A DNA stretch of 64,000 nucleotides from Paracentrotus lividus (Eukaryota > Echinodermata > Echinoidea > Camarodonta > Echinidae), in assembly GCA_940671915.1 (NCBI GenBank), contig CALNVZ010003435.1, forward strand, positions 6,978,520 to 7,042,519, read 5' to 3'. Shown here piece after piece: positions 1 through 11,120 of this stretch; positions within the stretch are counted from its first letter, which is position 1, and every line of letters begins with the position of its first letter. The notes below the pieces were generated by a model that saw only the letters and a list, made by a program, of their open reading frames with translations, did not search any database and had not been told where the DNA came from. The position numbers were made by a program, and so were the translations under genes.

Positions 1-875
1 AAAAAAAAGGAAAATGGACAGGCGGGCCAATTGAGCCCCTAACCTTACCCCTATGGCTGATTCAAGATGACCTCCTTGATGGCCGAAGGCCACAAAAAAA
101 AGGCCCCTGTAATGAAATCCTGGATCCACCACCGGTATGGACTAAAGCCCCAAAATGTTCTTGACAAATTTCTGGTTCTGGTTCCCAGTCTATTCCCAAT
201 TTTAATACTCCGCTCTTTACGCCACTGGCTTAAAGTACCCACCATTTGAGAAAAAGTGCCCGGCCCTTTCCCCTGTGCCCCCTCCCTACTTCACATTTGA
301 TCCTCAACATCCCGATTGCCAAAATCATGTACTTGACTCATAATTGCAGTAATGCAGGTTAATTATAATAATGGCGAACCTGATCAAAGAAAAATATGAT
401 AAAGGGGTCTCCGAATTCTATGTCTAACCTTTCTTTCCCCTCGTTCAAAAAATGAACTTATTTTAGCTTTGCAACCCATTCATCTGGGCCGAATTTCCAA
501 ACCCTTATAGCACAATGATTGACAAATTGATTGTATAATATAATATCACATAATTACCTCATAAGTCTATGAAGTGACATGCTCCAGGCTAATATTATTG
601 TATTTAAAAAAAAGAATTGATTAAAAAATCAATTAATAATAATAATAATAACTACAATAATAATAATAGTGGCATAATAATAATAGTGGCTACTTTTCTA
701 AAGTGCACAGGTCCACCTTTCGGCGCAAAGTGGGCCCTGTTTGTAGATCACCTCAACATGTTGGGTGATAAATCCATCATAATATTAGGTTGTTAGATTT
801 ACCCTTATGATATAAATTTTATAATCCAAAATCTGTTTGATCACAGCCTGTAAGAAAATCTTCTGGGGGAGAGGG
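1..875. other. Non-genic stretch with an AAT microsatellite
   Basis: No coding region with convincing composition or family similarity is seen. An (AAT)n-type microsatellite with interruptions lies at about 634-690. The rest is unique-looking AT-rich DNA. Confidence 0.6.
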
Positions 876-1010
876 CAGGGCCCGGGGAGCGTTTTGAAAA
901 TGGAGGGGCTGAGCAGGCAGCCCTATGGCCATTTTTGCGTTTTTGTACACGTTTAATGACAAAAGTAGGGGCTGCAGCCCCCAGCCCCATCCCCGACCCC
1001 GCGGCCCCTG
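876..1010. mobile_element. Small CAGG-ended non-autonomous DNA transposon (MITE)
   Basis: The segment begins CAGGGCC and ends GGCCCCTG, an inverted pair, and shares its body with 37333-37512: a GGGGCTGAGC block, a TTTTTGCGTTTTTGTACACG block and a CCCCCAGCCCC block in the same order. The second copy has a 5-bp target duplication; here the flanks GAGGG and GGGGT do not match well. CAGG ends with 5-bp duplications suggest a hAT5-like parent, which is inference. Confidence 0.6.
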
Positions 1011-1246
1011 GGGGTACGTGGTTTTCTGTATAAATAGGCAAACAAATTATTTATAACTCTGTTAAACTCAGATGTTTTTTAAAATTTTATTTGTTGGATG
1101 TGAATTATCTGTACCGTCTTGTTTATTGTTTACTCACATTAACTTTGTTTGTCTATTGTGTTATAGGATTATTGTTCGTCTCACTTTTATATAATGTAGG
1201 CCTACTGTTCATGTGTTTGGATAATCATGTGCAGGATCTTTATGTA

Positions 1247-2251
1247 CACTGTTCGTCATAAAGGTGGAATATTTTTTTCTGGCTCAATCGACAATTGATG
1301 GATTGGCTGGCAGAAGCCGTGTTACTTAACTCTATGTTGACATGCGTTTGCTGTCACCTGTAAGCTTCACTTTCTGGGATCTGGTATATTCTTGGACGTT
1401 CCTTTTAACCCTTCCCGGATTTTCCCTTTAAAAAAAGTTTGTCACCCCAGAAGATGGCCATTTTCGTCATTTTTTCTTATTTTTGGGCCCTTTTTTGTTT
1501 ACGCGACCACCCAAGGCCTCAGTCCTACACAAGGAAACCACGTCTCAGGTGGAGATTTGTTATTTCTTTAAATTAATTCAGATTTAGGGTTACAGGCTCG
1601 ACCCTTTTGTCCAGGGGAGGGGTCAAAAATTTATTTTGATTGGGGGTTCAACACATTTTTATTATTCATTTTACACCATGGAAATTTCTATCTTCCCTAA
1701 ATTTGATTGTAATCTCAACCAAACATAAATCAAAATAAAATGTTATTAATAATGACTATTTACAGCCTTGTCATCAAGGCTAAACAAAATTGAAGGGGAA
1801 AAATGATGATATTTAAGGTTAAAGGTGGTTTTTCATTTCTTTTGTTTTCAGCATAAAGATGGAATAAAATATTCTGAATTTCACCAATCTCGATTTTTAC
1901 TTCAACCCCTCCCCTAGACAAGAGACCTAGCCTGTCCCAAAATTAGATTTAACTTAAAGAACTATATAAAAATACACCTCAGTTGCGTTTCCTGGGGGTA
2001 GGAATGAGGGGGGCATGATGGCGGGAAAACAAAAAGGAGCCCTAAAATCGAGAAAAATGACAAAAATGGTCATACGGGGTTGACAAACTTTTTGAAAAAG
2101 GTTCCACTGTGAAGGGTGTGGAGAATGTTCCACATATAAGCACAGGTCCCAAAAAGTAAAAGCAGGGACAAACAATTTCAATAAATTAAGTCAGAGCAAA
2201 ATCATGTCGCTATAGCGGCAAAAAAATATTCCACCTTTATGACGGACAGTG
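1247..2251. mobile_element. 1-kb element with long terminal inverted repeats, TA target site (Tc1/mariner-like MITE)
   Basis: The ends are inverted copies (CACTGTTCGTCATAAAGGTG on the left; its near complement at 2232-2251) and TA dinucleotides flank both sides (1245-1246, 2252-2253). The inverted arms run inward for roughly 330 bp, pairing a block around 1380-1560 with one around 1970-2170, so the element is close to a full palindrome with a ~350-bp centre. No transposase reading frame is present. A second copy is at 33157-34157. TA duplication and CACTG ends fit Tc1/mariner, but the family call is inference. Confidence 0.8.
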
Positions 2252-2253
2252 TA

Positions 2254-3110
2254 TATTATCAGTGTACACCTTTAGCGAAATAAAACCCAACAAACGTAAC
2301 TGTGACTGCAATCAGCCCTTTTCAATTCTGCCAAAAAACAACCGATATATTTGCACAAGCACAATTTCATTAATTGATTAAATAAGAATAAGAATTAATA
2401 ATTTCTGCCGCCCCCAAAATTGGTCCTTGTTCATGACGGCCACCCCCCCCTCCCCTCTCACAACAATTGGTCGAGAAATCCATTCTAACATAGGTTCTTA
2501 TTAACCTTTATGGAAACTTGCATATTCTGTTAATAATTGTTAGATAACGCCGTGCAATACCACATGCGCGCACTGTAATATCACGTGTATGTATGGGCTT
2601 TTCCACATAAATGGGGCAAAAACGTCGTTTTCCCGTATATTGCAGTGGTAATTTATAGCGTTATATCTTTTTATTGAAGGGTATACTTTTTCTTTTTTAC
2701 ATACATCTTTTCATAACATTGGGGCAACATTTCTAAAAATTTTCGCGGAGCCTTCAGATTATTACACGAGATAAAACAACAAGATAGATAAAATTTTAAT
2801 TTTTGAAAAAAATGAGAAAAAGTCAAGTTTAAACGCTTAAAATTTTAATCTTTTATGAACATGATCTTATTGAAAATATGGTACCAAATCGTAGGATAAT
2901 TTTATTATCTTTAATTTGATACCGAATTTCAATGTATTTGCTCTGCTTCAAACATTTTTTGTTCAGAATGCTAAAGTTTTTGTAAAAGGGCCGCTATTTT
3001 GACGCCCACCTGTAGGGGACCTCCTGCAGCGTGATCTGAGAGTAGTCCGCCTTAAGCGATGTGTGGTATAGGGTCCATACAACTATCCTAGATAGGACAC
3101 TTTTTTATAT
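2254..3110. other. Non-genic AT-rich DNA
   Basis: No supported gene. The stretch holds short G/C runs near 2440 and AT-rich low-complexity sequence from about 2640 to 3000. Confidence 0.5.
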
Positions 3111-4960
3111 ATCGGACATGGTCAGCTCTTCCAAATATGGGGTTTTGCTCCCTGGGTAAAAGGTTGCCCTTGGGGAGGGGGACGATGGGCAAGTGTACAT
3201 ATTATTTTTTTTGCGTACCTTGTGCGTAACCTAAAAAAATATTTTGGGGGGGGTGGAGGAAAAGTGTACGTAATTTTTTTTCCCGCGTACACCTGGCGTA
3301 ACCTTAAAGTATTCCGGGAGGGGGGGGGGGGTGGAGAAAAGTGACGTAAATTTTTTTTTTGCGTACCCTTGGTGTAACCTAAAAGTATTTCTGGGGGGGG
3401 TGGAGCAAAAGTGTATGGAATTTTTTTGCGTACCTTGGCGTAACCAAGGTAAGTATTCCTGGGGGTGGAGCAAATTGTATGTAAATTTTATTCGCGTACC
3501 CTTGGCGTAACTCGGGAGGTTTGCCCATGGAGGGGGACGTACGATGGTAAAGTGTACGTAGTTGTTTTTTTTGCGTACACTTGGCGGTAACCGCCCTCCC
3601 CTACAATTGTTTTAATATTACCACTCTCCTGATTTTACTATTTGTATAAAAAAAATTTTCAACTGGATGAAAATCAAACCATAAAATAAAAAAAACTCAC
3701 GTTCGACTGTGATTTGCAAGTCAAAATTCTATGGGATCATCGTGAAAAGGGAAGAAATTATTAGGTGGTCTGTCGTGATCAGATACTCTTTAATTTCGTC
3801 AGAATTTTCTTTATTTCTTTATTTTATAGTCAACATTTTGTCCGCACGATATCTCAAAATCGGCCAAGTCAATTTCAATGAATTTCATGTCAGTTATGGA
3901 TGTCACTCTGGAAACGTGCAGTGAAACTTTTCAAGGTCATCAAGGTCACGTGACGTCATCCAGACGCCATTTTGTAAAATTACATTAACAATCATAACTT
4001 CGTGACCAATGACTGAAAATGACCCATATTTACATGACATAAACTTCACATGACCCTTCACCTTAGCATACCACCAAAGGTCACCTAAGGGTCATGACGT
4101 GCGCGTCAAAATTTCAAAATGCCCTAAATCACCTAGTATCAAGTTTGCATACGTTTCAGGCAATTTCCAGCATTTCAAAATTTTGCGCGCGCGCATGGAT
4201 CTGCGCGCGTCATTGCGCGTTTCACTATAACGCAGCCTTCAATCGCCATTTTTCATTATGCCATCTAATAGAGCATTAAATTCTGAACATTTTGATACCA
4301 TTTTCAACTTGATACGACCGATAATAAGGTAACTACAGCCCGTCAAACTTTTCCGCGCGCGTGCGCGTATTTCCTCTCCATAGGCCAAATATGGGCAAAA
4401 AAATGCCTTTACAAAATTCGCTATAGCTCGAAAAATAGTCCACGAACACCCAATTTTTTTTTAATGAACATGTTCAGTATGAGTTGTAGATTTGATTTCA
4501 TGGGCTGTTTGCCCATTATAAACATTATGACGTCATAAAAATGGCGCCTAAACTCAAATTTTTTTTTTTTTTTTAAATGACGTCATAAAATTTATGCAAA
4601 TTTGATTCCAACTCTGTAAATATTGGTCAATTTTCGCCCAAATTTCAATATGTTGTAGCTGAGGATATACCCTTTCTGAAACGTGACCTTTATTTTTCCT
4701 TTAGACTAATGCATCATTGTCAAAAATGGCAATATATGAAGGCATTACATTTTTGCTCATTTTGCGTGCAATATCCATTACGAAGCACTTTTGGTTGAAA
4801 CTTAAAACTGCAAGCCCACCTCAAATGACGATTCCCTCCGTCATTTCTGCTTCATTTTCTCTGAAATTTTAATAGGTTGTAGGCACGAAAATTCTCTGAA
4901 ACATATCATACGTTTTTTCAAATCAGACTTCGGAATCATGACTTATTAAACTTGCCGTAC

Positions 4961-5042
4961 TTGGCCTCTTCGTAGTTCGGTAAGGCGTCTGACTCGTAAT
5001 CAAGAGACCGTGGCTCGCGTGGGTTCGAGTCCCGTGTGTCCA
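4961..5042 (+). pseudogene. tRNA-like sequence (tRNA-Thr CGT-like), probably decayed
   Basis: A box-A-like TAGTTCGGTAAGG is followed at tRNA spacing by a good box B (GGTTCGAGTCC). The anticodon loop reads CTCGTAA, giving CGT. The anticodon stem has one mismatch, the T stem closes with wobble pairs, and the acceptor strands do not pair, so function is doubtful. A T-rich run starts just after it, as a Pol III terminator would. It may be a captured tRNA or a SINE head inside the rolling-circle element. Confidence 0.5.
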
Positions 5043-5071
5043 CATATTTTTTTATTTATTTATTTTTTTTT

Positions 5072-5570
5072 CCATGTCAATGTCTTCCTCGGTCATCATT
5101 AAAAAACAAACAATAGCCATTTATTTAATAATTTTTTTTTTTATATTAATTAAAATGTAATTTTAAGTGGCTTATGTACACAACCTATTATTGCTTTGTA
5201 CTCATCGCATAAATTCACGTCAGTGCATTTCCTCCTTGTTTAATCTTTTCTATACCATCTCTGATGCATTTCTTTTTACATCTTTCTTCCATCTTTCTTC
5301 TTTAATTTCAGTATTAAATTTTTTTTTTTTTTTTTTTTTTTTTCATGTGAATGTCTTCCTCGGTCGATTTCAACACACAAACAATAGCCAATAATGTAAT
5401 AAAAATAAATTTTACTTTTTATATTAGTCAAAATGCAATTTTTAGTAGTTTATGTACACAACCCTATTGAGGATAACTTGCTTTGTACTGAGCGCATTAT
5501 ATAACATCAGTGCATTTCCTCTTTGTTTCATCTTTTCTATACCATCTTTTACGTATTTCTTTGATTCTAT
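5072..5570 (+). repeat. Internal direct duplication of ~230 bp
   Basis: Two diverged direct copies, about 5072-5305 and 5343-5570, share the order TGTCTTCCTCGGTC, ACAAACAATAGCCA, TTTATGTACACAAC, TGCATTTCCTC and TCTTTTCTATACCATC. They lie inside the Helitron2-like element, downstream of the tRNA-like sequence. Confidence 0.7.
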
Positions 5571-6110
5571 TATTCTATCAATGATCATATTATCAATTGT
5601 AAATAAATATCAATCAATATCAATCAATATCAATACAACCCTATTGTAGCTATACTGCAACGTGTACTGAAGCTATACTGCAACAGCCCTATTTCTGATC
5701 GGTTTTCGCCCAGTTTCGAGTATGTTGTAGCTGACAAATTCCCTATCGTTAATGTGCTGATCAGACTGAAAGACAGACCACCTAATTCGTCCCCATGACG
5801 AATTAAAATTCTAGTATTTTTATTAAGTTTTTCTGAAGGTTATGATTCTAAATTTATTCAAAACCTATATCCTGCGAGGTATTACTTCATAGAAATACAC
5901 GATATATCATTTCAGAAGAAAGAAATCAATTTAACACACAGCCAAAGGTAAAGTAAAACTGACTCGATATAGACACTACCGCGTTGCTCTTGTGGCTCGG
6001 CTCGAACCCAGCTCAGCTCAAGTCACTCACTCAAAATACAGTCATTCACTGGAATGCAATTTGTATGTAGGATCGCCGAATTTACGTAAACCCTACATTT
6101 TTATGTTCTT

Positions 6111-7600
6111 TAAAAGAAAAAAACCACTTATGCTCCTCCCCCCCCGCCGGAATAGTTTTTAGGTTATGCCCAGAGGTAACGCGGAAAAAATATACGTAGG
6201 CCCTACACTTTTGGCCGATCTCCCCCTCCCCAGGGCAAACGCTCTCAGTTAGCCAGGGAGGCCTACGGCGAAAAAAAAATTACGTACACTTTTGCCCATC
6301 GTCCCCTCCCAGGGGCAACCTCTCGCAGTTACGCCAAGGGTAGGGCCTACGCGGAAAAAATTACGTACACTTTTGCCCATCGTACCCCCCCCAAGGGGCA
6401 ACCTCTAGGTTACGCTAAGGGTACGCGAAAGAAATCACTTTCAGCTATCGCCCCCCTTCCCCCCCTCCCCCCGGAAAGCTTTAGTTACAGCCTAAAGGGT
6501 ATGCGGTCAAAAATTTACGTAGCCATCTACTTTGCTCCATCACCCCTCCCCACCGGGAAATCTTCAAGGTTAACGCCCAAGGTAGTACGCTGATAAAAAA
6601 ATTTACGTACGACTTTTTGCCTCCCCTCCCCAGGCAAACTACTTCAGTGTTACGCCAAGGTAGGCCTGGCTAGAAAAAAAATTATGTACAACTTTTCGCC
6701 CATGCGTCCCCCTCCCCAGGGGCCAACCTTCTAGGTTACGCTTAGACAACTTACTTGCTACATTCCCTTCCCCCCCGCCCCCCGGAAAGCTTTTAGGTTT
6801 ACGCTCAAGGGTATGCGCGAAAAGATTTATGTAAGCTATTCGCTCGCACCCCCCCCCCCCCCCCCGAAAACTTTATGCGTTACGCCAAGGGTACGCAGGA
6901 AAAAAAATTATGGTACACCTTGCCGCATCACCCCCTCCCAGGGCAAACCTCTAGGTTACGCCAGGTTACGCTCCACCCCCGTCGGAAAAAAATCGTCATT
7001 TAATAGGTCCCCCTCAAGGGCAAGGCTGTGACGCCAATGGTAAAAAAAAATTTTATACTTTATTGCTCCGCTCCACCCCCCCCCCCCCCCCCGGTGGAAA
7101 ACTTTTAGGTTATCGCCAAGGGTAGCGCAACAAAAATGCTTTTCGTACACGTTGGGTAAGGGGTCCCTATCATCCCTCAGCACCCCCCCCCAAAAAAAAA
7201 AATAATAAATAAATAAAAATAAATAAATAAATAAATAATAAAATTAAAAAAAATAAATAAAAATAAAAAATAAATAAAATAAATAAATATAATATAACAT
7301 AATAATAATAATAATATTAATAAAAAATAAAATAACAATAAAAAAATGAATAAATAAATAAATTTTAAAAATGTAAAAGAAGAGAAAGAAAGAACTAATA
7401 AGAAGCAGAGAAACTTTATCAGGCCCATATGGGGGCGGAGCAGATTTTATATTTTTGGCACTGGAGCCGATTGTCGCCGAAGCATTTATCAATTTCGCGA
7501 AATGCTTATAAGAAGGGTTGAGGAATGAAAGAAACACCTTTTTCAAGTGTAGGGGGGTGGACCTGCTAGCTGCCCGGCGCATAGCGCCGGGTGCAGCTAG
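6111..7600 (+). mobile_element. Helitron 3' portion with terminal hairpin
   Basis: From left to right: the ~70-bp array in plus orientation (about 6130-7170), an AT-rich (TAAA)n tract (7200-7370), and a conserved ~230-bp 3' domain. It closes with a GC-rich hairpin (CCCGGCGC, loop, GCGCCGGG), the spacer TGCAG and terminal CTAG at 7597-7600, followed by T at 7601. Hairpin, CTRR and T flank are the canonical Helitron 3' signature. The same 3' domain ends at 13920 (plus) and 15952 (minus). The 5' end is missing: the sequence joins an oppositely oriented fragment near 6110. Confidence 0.8.
6130..7170 (+). repeat. ~70-bp tandem array (Helitron internal minisatellite)
   Basis: The unit reads roughly GGTTACGCCAAGGGTACGCG, an A-run, TTACGTACACTTTTGCCCAT, then a C-rich run and GGCAACCTCTA. 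About 14 imperfect units are seen, with many one-base indels and variable C runs. The same array occurs at 3120-3620, 12040-12960, 14545-14900 and 16430-16990. Confidence 0.85.
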
Positions 7601-9529
7601 TCTTGTATAGATTTATGATAAATATATGGGAGTTTAACTTTTCTCATATATCAATTCTTGGCTGAACTTTACTAAATATGTATTGTTTTGGTAGTTGATT
7701 TGTTTGGTTTTTTTTTTTTTCAGGGGTACCTTTTTTGCCATTCATACCAGTACAATCCAACTTTTTCATAGATATGAATTCCTTAAATTACTGCAGCTTC
7801 AACACTTAGCGCTAGATCGATTTTAAACCAGGAATTTTGGTTTGGTTACGATAAAATTACAACTCCTTTGAATTTTGCGAAAAATTAAGCCAGAAAAATG
7901 TCTGGAATTATGGTTGCTATTACAAATGGTGATTTTCTTTACTAATTTTGATTATATTTTTTATCTTTTGTGTAACGTTGATGTCTTTATATCAAATATT
8001 AGAGTGAATGTACAATCCTTATTTGTTTCTAAAACTAGCATTATCGTCTGTGAGCATGAAGCTTTGATAAATGTATGTCTTGAATTTTCTTTTTTTTCAA
8101 TGTAGGAACTGCTAAACTGAATAGACCATTAAATGATATTATTATGTGTGATATTTATCTGAAGCTGGACATGTGCAATTAATCCCTGTTGGTAGTGATA
8201 ACTGCTGAGTTGTGGACAGGATATTTTTTTGCCATTACATTTACATATTTTCTATTAAATTTAAATATGTCGAGCTGTAAACTTTATAATATTTAACAGC
8301 AAAGTTAAAAAAAAAAAAAAAAAAAAATATATAAATAAGGCAAGATATGAGGACATGCAGTGGCGTATCCAATATGGGTGGAATTTAAAACAAAAGTGGA
8401 AAGAAGTACTCCAAGTCCATTCCTTTTTCTCGAAATGAGATCTTTGATCAATCTATTCTTAGCTCTAGAAGTTATCCAAATTGAAAGTGGTTAGGGTTGG
8501 AGAGTCGGGGATTGAGAAAATGAAAAAAAAAAAAAAAAAAAAAAAAAACTTAATTTTTTTTTCCAGTGAAGTCTTCAAATGGTTACTGGTTACATAACTT
8601 GCATGAGCATTATTACTTTAGATGTAGATTTTGTGAATGTTATGAATGTTAAGAGTAATAACAATACATTCCAACGCTTACTAGTGAAACTGTTGGATTG
8701 CTGAATAGCTTCAAATCATGAAAAAACAATAGAATATAAAGAGAAAGATGACTTGAAAGATCTCTGAGTTTCATAGTAATATTTGTGTAGGCATGGATTT
8801 TACTTCATAAATTTATTGGAATTTGAGGATGTAAGTGCTCATTCAGTCAGGTGGGATGGAGAAGTTGTTTTTTATTTCTTGGTAATTATTTTCATTTTGT
8901 TTGTGAGGCAAACCTGCATAGCATGCTAAAATTTATATTGAACTGATGGCATATTAAATAATATTTCCATGATTTCGATGGATTGGGTTGTTATTAGAGT
9001 GTAAACCAACTTAACTTCGTATCATGTACTCTGAAAATATAATACAGTTGAAACTTTATATGGAGGCTGATGTGGCGAAATATTAGATGCAACAAGCCTA
9101 TTTGCTACAGTAAACTTTAATCAATTTGTTTTGTTTGATTTGTTTTGTTTTGAAAGTGAAATTTTCAGGTGGCCTCAGGATCCCATAAAGAGTTTTCATC
9201 TGTATTTTTTTTAAAAAAAATATGATGTGTGTTGATGGTAATTTGCCATGGTGGTTACTGATGTTCATTGATTGAATGTGGTCGTTATGATGTTTTGACA
9301 ATGGTGGTTTGAAGGTTTATGTTGATATTGGTAGTTACGGCAATTGTGGTCATGATGATTGCATTGGTAGTAATGGTAATTGTGATGATGAATTGGCAGT
9401 GGTAGTGTTGATAGTCCTGTATGACAGCTCCCCTGGAGGTCAACCCCCGGGACAACTCCCACCTGACAAGTTCTGTCCCTAGAAGACTGCTCCCCAGAAG
9501 GACAACTCTGGACGCTTACCCGGTTATGA
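7601..9529. other. Non-genic AT-rich DNA
   Basis: No supported gene. A-runs occur at 8307-8327 and 8523-8548. GTGGT/GATG-type low complexity begins around 9250 and leads into the minisatellite. Confidence 0.5.
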
Positions 9530-9908
9530 AGGTTGATGGATATTGCAGTGGTGGTTATGATGGTGGGTGATGATGATTTGCAGTGGTGGTTATGATGGTG
9601 ATGATTGCATGGTGGTTATGATGGTGTTTGCAAGGGATGATGTTTGATATATAGTCATGGTGATTGCATTGGTAGTTGGTCATGGTTGCTTGCATGATAA
9701 ATTGAGTGAGGAAAAACATTTAGTTTGTTATTGATAAGTACACGTACCTGAGTGGTGGTTATGATGGTGATGATATGATGATTGCAGTGGTTGGTTATGA
9801 TGGTGATGATGAATTGCAGTGGTGGTTATGATGGTGATGATGATGATTGCAGTGGTGGTGATGATGATGATTGCAGTGGTGGTGATATGATGATGCAGTG
9901 GTGGTTAA

Positions 9909-9940
<32 letters not shown>

Positions 9941-10276
9941 GAATGGTGATGATGATGATTGCAGTGGTGGTTATGATGGTGATGAATGATTGCAGTGGTG
10001 GTTATGATGGTGATGAATGATTGCAGTGGTGGTTATGATGATGGTGATGATGATGCAGTTGGTGGTTATGATGGTGATGATGATTTGAATTGCAGTGGGG
10101 GTTTAGATGGTGATTGTGATGATTGCAGTGGGGTTATGATGGTGTAGATGGATGATTGCGGTGGTGGTTATGTGGTGATGATGATGATGCAGTGGTGTTA
10201 TGATGGTGATAATGATATTGCAGTGGTGGTGATGATGATTGGGTGGTGGTTATTGAATGGTGATGATGATGATTGC
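9530..10276 (+). repeat. GATG/GCAGTGGTGGTTATGATGGT minisatellite
   Basis: Units of about 27-33 bp combine ATTGCAGTGGTGGTTATGAT with variable numbers of GATGAT. A run of 31 G interrupts the array at 9909-9939, and the array ends in a run of N. Indel noise is high, so unit counts are unreliable. Confidence 0.85.
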
Positions 10277-10301
10277 NNNNNNNNNNNNNNNNNNNNNNNN
10301 N
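10277..10301. other. Assembly gap of 25 N
   Basis: Exactly 25 N between the minisatellite and the first complete-looking Helitron. The true size is unknown. Confidence 0.99.
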
Positions 10302-11120
10302 TAGCATATAATTAATAGCTTAAACGTCGTGGAGGGGTCTTCCATAGACTTTGCCACGGAAGGGCCAACTTATGTTGCATCTCCTCCTGGGATTCCCTTG
10401 CCGAGGCCCCCGCTTTGACCGCACGGGTCGGTCGGTCCGCCCTACCGTTGTCGTTCGCATTTCTCAGCCCACCACGACGTCGGACGTGCAGGTGATTCCT
10501 CTGATTTCCTCGACGAAAAATCCCGTTGACTTGCGTGTTGAAGTCCGACGTCGAACGAAACAGACGACCAAGTAGACGTGACGTCATCTCGAACCGAACT
10601 GCGCGTGTACCGGTACCCAACCAACCGCATTACATTTACTCCTCATGACTCTTGCCCACACAACATCGCCCTGCATGTAAGCATCATGTCATACTGACAT
10701 CCATCGGTGTATTTTCTGTTGACCCGGCAGCGCCGTAACATGTACGATGCCGATTATTTTAGGTCGATTTTGAACTGAGGAGGATTGAGACGATTTGTTT
10801 TCCAGGAGTCGATTTCTGTCATGCTACGTTAAAAAATGACTAAAAGTGGATTAGACGCAAAATAAACATCGTAAACTTTAAAGTCATGTCATCTAACTAT
10901 CTTTGCAAACGTCATCAGGTTATCAATGTTATGTTTCGATAATGAAATAAAAATGAGTATACGAATTCGGCGATCCTATACCATATCGTAATGGCATTAC
11001 GTGGACTGATTGGAGTGAGTGACGACATTAAGCTAGCTGGTGATGGTGTTAGCGTGACAGCACGAGGGTATATTCAAATTCGAGCATTCCTTACCTTTGC
11101 TTATTTGTGTTAAATTTATT

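Larger units (their letters stand above)
3761..5814 (+). mobile_element. Helitron2/Helentron-like non-autonomous element with asymmetric inverted repeats
   Basis: The 5' end reads TTAGGTGGTCTGTC. The matching inverted copy GACAGACCACCTA lies at 5772-5784, not at the very end. It is followed by an 8-bp hairpin (AATTCGTC, loop CCCAT, GACGAATT; 5784-5804), a 6-nt spacer and a terminal CTAG (5811-5814), then host T. Inverted repeats at the 5' tip but internal at the 3' side, with hairpin and CTRR, are what is described for Helitron2/Helentron elements. Paralogous host sequence at 15053-15070 and near 17135 lacks the insert, which fixes both ends. No Rep/helicase coding is seen, so it is non-autonomous. 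The first two bases (TT rather than TC) are the main ambiguity. Confidence 0.75.
3120..6110 (-). mobile_element. Helitron fragment, reverse-oriented, interrupted by another element
   Basis: The ~70-bp tandem array at 3120-3620 and the following sequence (3621-3760, resuming at 5815-6110) match, in the same order and orientation, the minus-strand Helitron at 15952-18035 (array 16430-16990, then 17000-17400). The piece stops near 6105, where the paralogue continues toward its 5' terminus, so it lacks that end. It is split cleanly at 3760/5815 by the element described next. Confidence 0.65.

Noticed and set aside
4961-5042. Functional tRNA-Thr gene
   Set aside because: Acceptor strands do not pair and the variable region is odd, so it is listed only as tRNA-like.
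7177-7582. Phe/Leu/Ile-rich frames resembling membrane segments
   Set aside because: Translation of (TAAA)n low complexity inside the Helitron.
9098-9462. Short His/Asn/Tyr-rich frames
   Set aside because: Produced by GTGGT/GATG low complexity.
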